Source: Vicia villosa (Eukaryota; Streptophyta; Magnoliopsida; Fabales; Fabaceae). Taken from it: DNA of 64,000 nt. The stretch is from NCBI RefSeq assembly GCF_029867415.1, contig NC_081186.1, positions 28,523,915 through 28,587,914 on the forward strand, written 5' to 3'. Position 1 is the first letter of the stretch. The number at the start of each line of letters is the position of its first letter. Both the position numbers and the translations under genes were made by a program. The notes beneath the pieces were generated by a model, which was not told the DNA's origin, ran no database searches, and saw only the letters and a program-made list of their open reading frames with translations. Positions 47,388 through 58,327 of the stretch are shown here, piece by piece.

Positions 47388-50300
47388 GTCATACCCCAAA
47401 ATTTGCCCATCATATTTCAGTCCATTTGACTTTCAAATGCTCAAAGATTCACAAGAAGGAAGCATGCAGTCTCTCTCCTAAACAACAGCCTCTAAATTAG
47501 GGTTTTTGATGTAATCAAGGAATTTGAACTTCTGATATCTCAAGTGGATTCCATGATCTCTCAAATTTTCAAGCTCTGATTCAAAAGATTGCTCACCCAA
47601 TGGCCCAAACCATCAATAATCGACTGATTTAACCTAAAAGTCAACTATGGTCAAACCAGTCAAAACTCCTGATTTTTGGTCAACATCAATATTTTGAAGT
47701 CACGTTCATCATTTGATCAAGGGTTGATCATGATTCATCAATGAAAGCTCCAAAATCATCGAATGTCCAAGTTACTAATTTAAGGTTTTGAACTAAAAAG
47801 TCAACCCAACTTTGACTGATCATATCTCACATACTTTATCAGAAATTCCTTAACCCAAGCTCATTCTCAAGGAAATTCAATTCTCTACAACTTTGATGTT
47901 GGGCCCAAGGTCAAGAAATGCTTCCGCATAAGAGATAAGAGCCAATACATTACAGGTCCTTCTAGAAGATCGCAAAAAGCTGTTTTTTGCCAGGAGCCAT
48001 ATCTTCAAGATAAAATCTCCAAATGAAACATATGTTCCAAAGTGGATTGTAGAGGACATCTTGGGCTTTCCAAAAAGTCCTAGAACATCTCCATATGACA
48101 AAAATTGAGGGAGTTATGACTTATTGAAGTTGACCAATTTTATGGAAATGCATGAAGTGCAAAATGAAGAATTTTGATCTTTTGGGTCCATGGGCCTAAC
48201 TTTTGGTTTTGAAACTTGATCCAAAGCCTATCCACGACCCACATGACCAATCTCTTATTTTTATCATTATTATTTATTTTATTTTGAATTTTATTCTCTT
48301 AAAATTCAATTTAAATCAAGTAAATGAATAGAAAATTAAAAGATTGGATTTGGCTTATTTCTAAAACAAATCTTGAGCATATATTCTTAGGAAATCTCAT
48401 ACAAATTCGTTTAAAGGAGATTGGAAAGAGAATTGGACAAAAAAAAGAAAGATTTGAATAAATTTTCAATGAAATCTTTTCATATTTTTCTTTTACTAAT
48501 CAAGTGATTTTCTTTCAAGGCTATTAACCCTAATTGGTCCCTCTATATATTGAGAACAAAAGCATGTCATTAGGGGACGAAAAATTGGAAGTAAGAATAG
48601 GGTTTCAAACTTCTAAAATCTCATAAAAACTAGGGCAAGTGTGAATTTTCTTGCCTGCCGTTCTTTTCGAATCACAGGCACAACCTCGTCATCTCGAGGA
48701 TACCAGGAGTCGATCCCACTCCTTACTCAAGCTTGCAAGCGACCGGAGCTGTTCTACTCATCACCACCATTATTCACACTTTTTTTTTACTTTCGAATTT
48801 TAAAATTCATGCGTTATGGTTTGATTTCACTTGTTTATAATGCTTAATATATGTGCTTAGGATATGTTTGACGTGTGATTCATGAGTTTTGGTGTAGGAA
48901 TCTCCACTTGCCATTGATGAAGACCTAAGCTTCAAGCCATTCGTATCCATAGCTACGGGTCTTTTTAGAAGAAACTAAAGCCACCATTGGATTCAGGAGG
49001 TATGAATTAGTAAATCTGGGCGCTACTTAAGATTTGCTAACACGTTTTTTTGTGAATTATATTTTTCAAAGTTTCGCTACGAGTTTTATGTAGCCAAATC
49101 ACAGCCAACATTGCAGCAAGATGGTAGCAAATTTATTGGGGGCTAAATGAAGAAGAAGATGATGGTCGCGTGGCACCCACACGCGACGAGATTCGCCAGT
49201 CCATGCGGTTCAAACCCTCTCTCCACGTGTGCTAATGCTATTAGTCAGTTAACTCTTCCCAATTCTCTCTCTGCTCTCAATTGGACGAACGCGCAGCCAG
49301 GGAGGGCCTACTTTGACTCTTCCTTTGAATTTTGTTTATATATAATATATATTTATTTTGAATGTGATTTTTATCAATTAAAACGTATAGCATCACTGGC
49401 TAGGGAGGAAGAGATGATACTATCAGGTCCTGGGTTCAAGCCCTGGGTGCGACATAATTTGTTTATTTTTCAGTTTGCTTATCTCTTGCAGATCCAATGA
49501 ATCTGGTGTTCACCTGCCATGCACCCTCGCGATAGACCCTCACGTGCTCACCACTGGATGGACGAATCTGTAGATCCAAGGATCAATATAATGCAAGAAT
49601 ACCATAGACCTTCACTGCCACGTTCTACAGGATCAGAGCTAAGTGCTTTAATTTTTATTTTTGTATTTTTATTATTGTTTTCTTTTGTTTAGTTTTCTAC
49701 CTTTTTTAATAAAAAAAAACTTTTCAACTAATTCTTTTAAGATTCATACCTTCTTTTTTTTATATACATATATATAAAACTAATTTTTAATTAATTTAAT
49801 TTCAAATAATAATTTTAAATTAATTAGGGTTAGTAATTTAATTTAGGTTAAATATTTTTAATTGATTTTTAGATTTATAATTAGGTTTTAATGAGGTTAG
49901 ATAATTAGATAATTAAATATTTTTATGTTTAAAACGCTGATCTTATTTTAGCCAGCTATTTTTTATCATGATCACTAATCACTGTTGTTGGTAGGTGTTG
50001 TTCATTAACCTTAGTCTGGTAGGTCTGGGTTTTTACCTGCACTAACATTTTTCTTCTTTGAGCCCAATTTTCACGGTTAATCAAAATCGCCTCCAGATCA
50101 AAAAAGCTAAGTTCCCTTAATTTTTCTTATTATTACATAAATCTTTTCTTTATTACTTTTGCTTAGTTTTTTTACTAATTCTTTTGAATTTCAACCTCTT
50201 TTTTTTATAAATGTAATTTTAATTAATTTAAGTTGATAATTTTAAATTAATTATGATTAGTTTTATTATTAAATTAATTAGGTTAAATAATTAGTTAAGA

Positions 50301-51486
50301 TTTTTAAGCTAGTAATTATTTTAGGGTAATAATTAAATTTTTGGCTAATTAATTATTTTAATAATTGTAAACCTTGATTTTATTCTGATCAACTGTTTTC
50401 ATCAAGATTACTAATCACTGTTCTCCCCTATTATTTTCATTTTAATTTTCAGAGTCAATCGAGGGTTCGAGGAAGATCAAGGCATTCAATGTTTAAAACT
50501 AATTATTGTTCCCTCTTATTTTCTGCTTGTGTTTCCCCTTCCCCGCAGGTGTTTATTGTAATAGCGTAGGATTTTTATTTTCTGCCTTTAATTTTTGCTT
50601 ATTTTAAACTGCGTGGTTAGTAATCTTAGGGAGTGCAAGCCTTGAAAAATTAATTAGATCACTAATTTACAAGATAAATATCATCGAAGTTAACCACGTG
50701 ATTGTTGCACCCATACACCTTTAGGGTAGTCCCTCTCGTTGCCTTGTTGCCTTATTTATCTGTTGCCTGTTGCCTCTAATTATACTAAATAGTCAAGTCC
50801 CTCGATTCCGAGGATACCTAAAGCAAGGTTGCCTATAGAGATTAAAAATCATCTAGTCCCTCGAAGTTGCCTCGGTAAAAGATGATTGTCCCAATTGCTA
50901 AGGTATCCTCGCATAAACAGATTAATGACTATTATATCCTTCCCTTAGACTACCTGCCCTCTTTATGGCAAGGGACAGTCTTATGGCGAACGATACTTTT
51001 CTCGATGACCCTTCGACATCCAATTGAAAGACTTCCTGCCCTCTTATGGTATGGATAGACTCTTTCGCCCTGAAAAGCTAAAAGAACAAATTTCTAAACT
51101 TAGGATAGTTGCTATTAATTGCTTGCTCTTTTTCAAATTCAAATTCAAATTCAAAAATCTTTTCCCACTTCTTTTCAAAGAAACTTTTCAAAAAGACTAC
51201 GCTTATTTACAAGCTAAAGTTCTTCTTCAAAATATTTTCTTATTCACACACGACACTTCAAACATTTCAAACAATTCAAAAGTGAGCTAAGCAATTAGAG
51301 CCCATGGATAACCATGGATACAAAGGGTGCTTTACACCTTCCCTTTGTATAACTTACCCCCCGAACTCAAAATCTTTAAAAGGTCTTTTTCTGTTATTTT
51401 AGCCTTTCTTATTGGATAAAATAAAAGTCGGTGGCGACTCTTGCTTAACCGCGACATTTTCTTTAAAGTCAGATCACCGTATTACA
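47388..51486 (+). mobile_element. Ogre-type solo LTR, target duplication GATAT
   Basis: A 4099-bp LTR from TGTCATACCCCAAAATTTGC to CACCGTATTACA, flanked by GATAT at 47383-47387 and 51487-51491. No primer site or polypurine tract adjoins it. The end region has the plus-strand equivalent of the Ogre terminal block (GGTGCTTTACACCTTCCC, 51328-51345; GTCGGTGGCGACTC, 51428-51441). A TATA box CTCTATATATTGAG is at 48541-48554. It sits in LTR A only 17 bp from the Ogre-2 insertion site. Confidence 0.93.
49397..49445 (+). other. tRNA-like (SINE-like) Pol III box pair inside the solo LTR
   Basis: TGGCTAGGGAGG (49397-49408) resembles an A box. GGTTCAAGCCC (49433-49443) is one mismatch from the B-box pattern GGTTCGANNCC. 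The spacing is tRNA-like, and no cloverleaf can be drawn with confidence. It may be a captured SINE fragment or a tRNA-derived segment built into this LTR family. Confidence 0.35.
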
Positions 51487-52133
51487 GATATGTGAATCAT
51501 GTTTGATCGCTTAGAAATGAATGAGCTATGTTGTATAACATGAACATGCGAATCGTGATTAATTGCATATGATGCATGTTTATGGGAAGAGTGATGAATT
51601 TTTGAAATGTATTCTTATTGTATAAGAAGTTGAATTCTCACCCTTCTGTTTGAATGTTATCCTTTGTTGGTAACGTGCAGGTTTCGTGGATAGAGATGCT
51701 TCGAAGGAGGCTTAGCTTAGAGATTTAGATCTCTTGTAAGGTGTCGTGACTAAGTAGTCACTTGTGCTCTGGTCATATGTAACACATGGGATTTGGGTTT
51801 ATATTTTTATAACTCGTTGTTATGAGATATTTGTTTACTCATATTGTATTTCGTCTTTGAATACGTTATTTTGTTAATGAATGGCCTTGAGCCGAAATAT
51901 TGAGACATGGTAGATGATGTATGGGAATCATCCTATTTTACCATTTATTTGATGATGTGATTATTCCGCTGTGTTTTTGCATGTTGCTTTAAATCCCGTG
52001 TTATTCGGAAATGACCATTGCATGTTGTTTTATTTTGAAATATGTGTAACGCCCTCGTGAGATGCATGCTTTTTTACTTTGATTTATGCAAATGTATGCC
52101 TTATTTGTTGAGTATTGAATTGGGGGTGTTACA
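51487..52133 (+). mobile_element. LTR A, 3' end of a chromovirus-like LTR
   Basis: It ends GGGGGTGTTACA at 52133. The last 90 bp (TGTAACGCCC..., CATGCTTTTTTACTTTGATT) align with the end of the array LTRs (GTGGCACCC..., TGTTTTTACTCTGATT), supporting a related gypsy family. With 47371-47387 it is the DNA into which both Ogre-2 and the GATAT solo LTR inserted. No primer site follows, so it is a 3' or solo LTR; its 5' part should lie left of the window. Confidence 0.7.
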
Positions 52134-54527
52134 CAAGGGACTAGGAGAAACTTCATTGTTAGAAGTAGGGGTGGCAAAGCGGGCGGCCCGCCCCTCTCCG
52201 CCCCGTCATATGCCCGCCAAAAAAAAGAGCGAGGCGGACTAGCCCGCAAATTGAAATGGGCATAATAACTTAGTCCGCCCCGCCAAGGTGGCGGGTTGGC
52301 GGGCGGCGGGCTTGCCCGTCTATTTTTTTTACTATTATTTTTTTTTATTTTTTAATAGATTTTTTTACATATTAATTAGATTTTTCACATAGTTTTTAGA
52401 ACAATTTTTTATAAAGTATTTTTTAACAAATTCTACTTAAAAATATTGCATATATTTACAAATGAATGTATAGAATAAAACCATCAATAATTATAATTAG
52501 TAGAATTAACTTAAAAAATAGCGGATTTTGATGGAGCTGCGGGTTTTGGCGGGCGGCGGGCTTTGGCGGGGCGGGCTATGGCGGGCGGTGGGTTTTGGCG
52601 GGGTGGGCTATGACGGACAACAGGCCTAAAATGTCAACCCAATCCGCCATTATTTGGCGGCCCGACGGCCCACGATCCATTTTGCCACCCCTAATTAGAG
52701 GCGGAGAAAGCTTGTTAGGAATTACAAGGTAAAGGTGGGGTTCCGGTTTTTTAAGGGAGTATTTAATGGTTTGTATGTGGGGTTTTGATTGCTTTGGTTG
52801 TATGAAGTTATCCATGAGAATGTTATTCTTGTACATGAACCTAAATGATGAATTGTTGGCACATTTGTGGTTGAATTGATGCATTCATTTGTGTAAAGTA
52901 TGTAGAAATATTGTATGATACGTGTATGTAATTGTTGGAATTTTGAAATATGATTTTTGGATGCAAATTTGGGGTTTTAGGGTGAATGAGATTGAGTTTT
53001 GTGGCATACAAATATGATTTTTTTTTTACTTTTGAACAGTGGTAATTTGGGGTTCTAGGTATTCTGGCAGGGTGTAACCGATTACTGAAAGCAGGGTAAC
53101 CGGTTACCACTGGGAGCGGACTAAAAAATCACAAGTTTCAAAATTTCATAACTTTCAAACCATAACTCCGTTTGAGTCCCGTTCAAAGCGTTAGAAAGCT
53201 AGTGCGATATTCTATTCTATAAAAAATGGTTTTAGGTTCTGGAAATAAATTTAATTGGTATATAATGAGTTGTTGTGGAATCGGTATATTACGTCGGTGT
53301 TTGTAGTTTTGTTAAAACTTTGAAATTTCGTAACTTTTTACTTGGGTGTATGTTTGACGCTCCATTTCAACCTACGGGAAGCTAAAAATATTTTCTAACT
53401 AATAAAAATAATTTCAAATATAGTGAGCAATTGTTAATTAGTGTTCGACATTTTTCCGTGCAAGATTTTGCTTGTTATGCTGAGATGTGTGAATGTTGTT
53501 ATGCGTAATGATGTTGTATTGCAGTAATAATGTGATGTTATGTTATTTTTATGGAAGATACTTGATAAATTGATAACATGCGTAGCGAATTTTGATACCA
53601 TGATGTTATGTGGTTGTGATGTTGTGTTACTATTATTGACTGTAACTTGACGAAGCGGCAACATGTATGGCGATGTGTGATGAACTGGTGGTGTTTGATT
53701 GATCAATATGCAACTATTCTGTGGTGAATTGGGATGACTTGAATTATATAATATTTTTGTGTGTCAGTGTTGTATGAAACGTGATGCATATTGTTGTTAT
53801 TGAACATGATGATGTTATAAAAGAGGTATGGATGAATTGCACAATATACTGCATGATGATGATGATGTTGTTAGCCTATAATTGGCGTGATGCTGAGGGC
53901 TTATGCCTTGTAATTTCATAATTATGTTGTTGCATTCATTCATTAGTGAGGGATTATGCCCTGTTGTTGGCCTGGATTGGGAAATTGTTGAGGACTTATG
54001 CCTTGTTTGTACCACATACATTGAGTCGGTGTCAGTCTCATAGCATGACATTAAATGATTGATATGATGATGAGTTATCTAGTTGAAGCATGAATTATGT
54101 GCCATGTATCGATGAATCATGTATGCTTGTATAATTATTATATACTTGAGTTGTTGTCGATGGTGTGTAAACGTGAGATGTGAATTATGATAATATGCGT
54201 TATATATCCGCTATATACTTATTATTATACATTCTTTTATATTATTGAGATATCTCACCCATTATGTTTGAATGGTGTCTCCATGCGGGTAACATGCAGA
54301 TAATTAGGATTAGTCCGCTAACGAATTAGCTTGAAAGATATTGCTCTTCCTTCTTGTATATGTCGAGTTGGCGTCATGCTCTGATATGTAACACTTGGGG
54401 GATGAACGCTTAGTTTATTTTGATGTTATCTTTGATGATTTTGTTGGAGTCTTATGAATTCCCTATTATTTGAATAAACATCGTTTATTTGTTGAATGCA
54501 AATGTTTCCTTGTATTAGGGTGTTACA
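52134..54527 (+). mobile_element. LTR B, gypsy LTR lacking its 5' part
   Basis: It ends TAGGGTGTTACA at 54527 without a following primer site, so it is a 3' or solo LTR on plus. A GGTAAAGGTGGGG leader-type junction lies near 52730. It contains the self-complementary GGTAACCGGTTACC (53095-53108), two CATAACT / GTAACTTTTT modules (about 53145-53230 and 53325-53400), and a hAT-like MITE at 52166-52693. LTR A is inserted at 52133/52134. Confidence 0.65.
52166..52693. mobile_element. hAT-type MITE, older copy
   Basis: 528 bp with inverted ends TAGGGGTGGCAAA and TTTGCCACCCCTA. Flanking octamers GTTAGAAG and ATTAGAGG match at 6 of 8 positions, as for a decayed 8-bp hAT duplication. The interior has GC-rich arms full of GGGCGGCGGGC words around an AT-rich centre, and no transposase. 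Confidence 0.8.
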
Positions 54528-54663
54528 TAAGACAACCAATTATAATTAAATCTAAAAGGCTTGAGACCTCACACCTGGTTAGCATATATAAGAATCATAG
54601 AATAATGATCAGACAAATCCCTATAAAGGACTCACTAGGACACCTCACCCCAATGATTCCACC

Positions 54664-55011
54664 TAGGGGTGGCAAAACGGGCCCGGTCCGCGGGGAAAGC
54701 CCGTTTTACCCGCACTTTTTTGCGGGGCGGGAGGAGGTTTTAGGCCCGCTCTCTTTAGTGTGTCCGCCCCGCCCCGACCCGTTTTTTTGCGGGCTTGTGC
54801 GGGCATGAGCTTTTTCATACAATTTTACTATTTTTAGGCCTAAAAGATTCAATGCCCGCGGGCTTTTCCCGCCCCGCCCTCACTTTTTTGCAGGGCGGGG
54901 CAAAATTTTAAACCCACACTCTTTCATATGCCTGCCCCGCCCCGCCTCATTTTTTCGCGGGCTTTTGCCGGACGGCCTACACGGGGCGGGCATGCCCGTT
55001 TGCCACCCCTA
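54664..55011. mobile_element. hAT-type MITE, younger copy, 8-bp duplication
   Basis: 348 bp with ends TAGGGGTGGCAAAACGGGC and GCCCGTTTGCCACCCCTA. It is flanked by a perfect 8-bp duplication ATTCCACC (54656-54663, 55012-55019), diagnostic of hAT integration. It is related to 52166-52693 but shorter and differently rearranged inside. Confidence 0.93.
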
Positions 55012-55019
55012 ATTCCACC

Positions 55020-55678
55020 CCATAAAGAAACGAGATTTCAATCAACTATACTAGTTGTTCCACCATTGGGCTGAAACCATGTTAACTTTTTTCCTAGAAG
55101 AAGGAAAGTATTTAACTTCATCTAAGCAATAAAATTATAAAAATCTAAGCAATTTAAACATCCAAAGGAGTTGGAAGGGACAAACCGCTCCCAACCTTTC
55201 ATCATAAGAGAAAATAAAGTTGAAATATACGAATACACACACAAAAAATCACCTCCAAAATATACACTACAAAAACACATATCAACCCACATTGCTCTTA
55301 TCGGCCAAAACACACTTGAAATAAACATTAACTATATAATAGACAATGTTAGAAGGGTCCCTCTCAAAACCAAACTTCATTGAAGTTATCTAAAAGTTTT
55401 TTCACTTTCTTAATTTCAAGATATTTGATAAAACTAAATCTAAATCCCAACTTTTTTTAGGAACAAAAAACTCATAAACTTTACCAAACATGATGAAGCA
55501 CCAACACAATTGCGCAATAAAAACATCATCAGAAAAATTAGTGAAATATATTGAGAGGAAATCCTTGATCAAAGTCATGAAAGAGAGCAGAAAAGAACCA
55601 AAAACCAGTAGACAACAAAATTGTGTAAAATAACAAAATTACATTAGGCTACTTCTGCCACAATCACAATGACAACTT
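55020..55678. other. Intergenic DNA 3' of the SAUR gene
   Basis: AT-rich unique-looking sequence. I see no gene, element end or repeat apart from ordinary A-rich runs. Confidence 0.5.
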
Positions 55679-56050
55679 TTAAAACACATAAAGTTCAGCC
55701 AATTCTTCCAAAGAATCAGAACCAAACTTAGGATCTGCATTTTCTAGCATCCATAATAAATGATCAAACAAAACAACTTCACAATTAACAACCAAAACAT
55801 TCTCATCTTGCTTATTCTTGTTGATCAAAGCATCAAGAAGAGGATGGTTTAAATACTTTGAACTTATCACATACCGTTTCCTTGAGCTTCCAACAAATAT
55901 AGTTTCGCAATTTTCATCTTGTTCCATGCCATGTCCTGCATATAAATCTTCTCTATTTGATTTTGATCTTAAGCTACTATATGATGATGATCTTCCTAAT
56001 TGTTTTGACAAACTCTTGCACTTTCTTAGTAATAGATTGATCTTCTTCAT
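55679..56050 (-). CDS. SAUR-like auxin-responsive family protein
   Basis: A 123-residue intronless protein. The N-terminus is basic (MKKINLLLRKCKSLSKQLGR), then a serine-rich stretch (SSSYSSLRSKSNRED). A SAUR domain (about residues 48-115) follows, with ETIFVGSSRKRYVISSKYLN, HPLLDALINK and CEVVLFDHLLWMLENADP. Length, lack of introns and motif order fit the SAUR family (PF02519). The N-terminus is closest in style to SAUR76/77/78-type proteins as I remember them; orthology is not established. SAURs act in auxin- or ethylene-related growth control, several by inhibiting PP2C-D phosphatases at the plasma membrane. The start is the first ATG after an in-frame stop-rich A/T leader, and a TATA-like box lies about 80 bp upstream. 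It is the only convincing host gene here, boxed in by nested retrotransposons about 1.2 kb and 2.3 kb away. Confidence 0.93.
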   Translation of the reverse strand: MKKINLLLRKCKSLSKQLGRSSSYSSLRSKSNREDLYAGHGMEQDENCETIFVGSSRKRYVISSKYLNHPLLDALINKNKQDENVLVVNCEVVLFDHLLWMLENADPKFGSDSLEELAELYVF

Positions 56051-56129
56051 GCCTTTTTCTTTCTTTAGAGGGAAACTTGATTCAGATTCAGAGGAAATGA
56101 GAGAAAGAGAAATGATTAATTGATTAGGA

Positions 56130-56140
56130 AATATTTATGA
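56130..56140 (-). promoter_or_regulatory. TATA-like box of the SAUR gene
   Basis: TCATAAATATT on minus, about 80 bp upstream of the start codon. The spacing fits a short pyrimidine-rich 5' leader (TTTCTCTTTCTCTCATTTCC). I see no TGTCTC auxin response element nearby. Confidence 0.5.
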
Positions 56141-56150
56141 ATGTACAAAA

Positions 56151-57686
56151 AGTTATGAAGAAACAGCCTTAAAATACACTCCAAAAAAGTGAATAAAAAA
56201 ATAAATATAAATACACTCCTAAAAAATAAAATAAAAATTAATATAAAATCCATATGCCATGAAACTAAAAATATATAATTAAAATAATTGAAGTTAAAAA
56301 TATTATTTAAAATATTAATTTTTTTAAATAAAAACTATAAATTTAATAAATATCAATAATTTATTTACAGTATAAAATAAATAAATACAATAATCAGAGA
56401 TTTAATTATAGATTAACTCTTTAATTAATACTTATAGTTAAAGTATTAATTAGAACAAACAATTGAAAATATATAATAAACATTCTTGTAAAAATTGAAA
56501 GTATAAGTTATTTTTGTTAATAGGTTAATTAATATGGACGGAGGAGTAGTTATGAAGAAATTATGAGAGAAGTTGGTGTAAAGTCATTATTTCCGGTACT
56601 AGAATAGAAGTGTTGGGTCAATTTATAAACCAAACACTTTTAGTGACAAAAACAAGTCATCTTTTTAGTTAGTAACAAATTTTAAGGTATCAAAGAAGTT
56701 CTTAACTTGCACAATCACAACAAACAAACAGATAGACACAACACAACCGAAGCTCTTATCATTCAATATGATTAAAATTTTACAATGTGATTTGTCTTTT
56801 TCATTTTTCTTTAAACTTGGTCAAGTTTTTGCAGCAGTTTGATAATTACAATATTCTAAGAACCTAGTCCTTTATATCTCATGATGCAAGGAACTTGGTC
56901 ATTAAATTTATTATGTTCTTTTCACAACACATACTCTTTTTTGACTAACATGACCCTTGCATGATAAATCTAATAATTCAAGATAACATTTGAGATAAGA
57001 ACTAGAAGAGTCGATATGTTTATTTTGACATGAATAAAATATCTAGATGGTTTCACCAAAAATAGAAAAATAGGGTTTCTCAATTATATTAAACCAACAT
57101 GTGCCATGAGGTTGATGCCCCACATAAGCATGGAACCTTGACTAGATGCTTTGTTTTATGTGGATATGATGCTCAAAGATGTGCACGTATGTATATGTAA
57201 TGTCCCCTAAACATCTCTCACTTTTAGATTCATTCTATCTATTTTTCATAAAAGATTGAAGATGTGACTCAATCTATATTATAGATATGAGAATGAGCTA
57301 AAGTGAATGATTTAACAAATAAAAAAATAATTTATTTTATATTAAATTCATTTTTGATTGTAATTAATATACATTTGCTTAAAAAAAGTATATCTACAAA
57401 GCACTAATACAAAAAGAAATAGTAAACAACAGCTAAAAAATTGAAAAAATTTAATATAAAAAACATTAGTTTTGCTAACAAAACTATGTTTCTTTTTTAC
57501 TTTTTTTTGTTTTTTTTTCCTCCTCCTATCAATTCTTTAAACACTATATCTTTATTTATAGTGATAATTTAGGTTTAATATTTTAGAAGATAAAATTTTA
57601 AAGCACTTGAGTAAGATACTAAGGAATTTATTCCAGTTTAATAAAATGTTATAAGTTTGTGTTCAGTTTTGTGCCAGTAACAATGT
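56151..57686. other. AT-rich intergenic DNA upstream of SAUR
   Basis: About 1.5 kb without a credible frame, LTR end or tandem repeat. It presumably contains the SAUR promoter and distal regulatory sequence. Confidence 0.5.
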
Positions 57687-57695
57687 TAAAATTTT

Positions 57696-58035
57696 GGCAT
57701 AATTACACTAAGGATTGTTTAAGTTATTTTATTATAATAGGTTGGTTGTTTAAATTTTCTTTAACAATTTGATCTTTTAAATTTTTTTTGGTTGAATTAA
57801 GATCTGACTTTAGATTTTTTGGATGCTATTTTATGTATTTAGGATGCTAATATATTTATTTTGTAACAATTTCATGTATTTTGGGTGATTGATTTAATCA
57901 AAGATTAAACAAAAGGGTAAAAAGGGTAACTGTGCACACATTTGTTAACTTAAAGGATCAAATTGTTACAAAAAAACTCAAGGGACAAACTTGTTATAAT
58001 AAAATAACTTAAAGGACCCCTGGTATAATTATGCC
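57696..58035. mobile_element. Mutator-type MITE, 9-bp duplication
   Basis: 340 bp bounded by GGCATAATTA and TAATTATGCC, with imperfect terminal inverted repeats of about 90 bp (both ends share GTTTAAGTTATTTTATTATAA-like and AACAATTTGATC words). It is flanked by a perfect 9-bp duplication TAAAATTTT (57687-57695, 58036-58044). The 9-bp duplication and long inverted repeats point to a non-autonomous Mutator-like element. Confidence 0.88.
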
Positions 58036-58327
58036 TAAAATTTTTTGAAGGAGAGTTTTCTCGTTTATTGTAATCTTTTCCGACTTAAAGAATTAGTATC
58101 TATAATTGCACGCAGAGGATATCCGATTTTTAATGAAAAAAATACAATTCTATATTATTACTGATTTATGTTAAATCCGTAAAAAAAAAATCAAAAACCT
58201 ACCTAATAAACCAAAATTTAATTTTTCTTGCATTAAAATATTATAAAATCAAAGTAAATTATTTATTTTTACATGAAAACAAATTTATTTTCAATCTAAT
58301 TAAAAATCTTATATCTCATATGAGATA

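Noticed and set aside
49147..49500. 117-codon plus-strand frame in the solo LTR
   Set aside because: No domain, it spans the tRNA-like boxes and LTR leader sequence, and the LTR has no coding role there.
52044..52133. A 90-bp unit with TGTAACGCCC start and GGGTGTTACA end, as a tiny solo LTR
   Set aside because: The segment aligns with the normal 3' end of the array LTRs (GTGGCACCC to TGTTACA), so it is simply the tail of LTR A.
53815..54051. Minus-strand frame in LTR B as a peptide gene
   Set aside because: It is antisense to LTR sequence, low complexity and without a domain.
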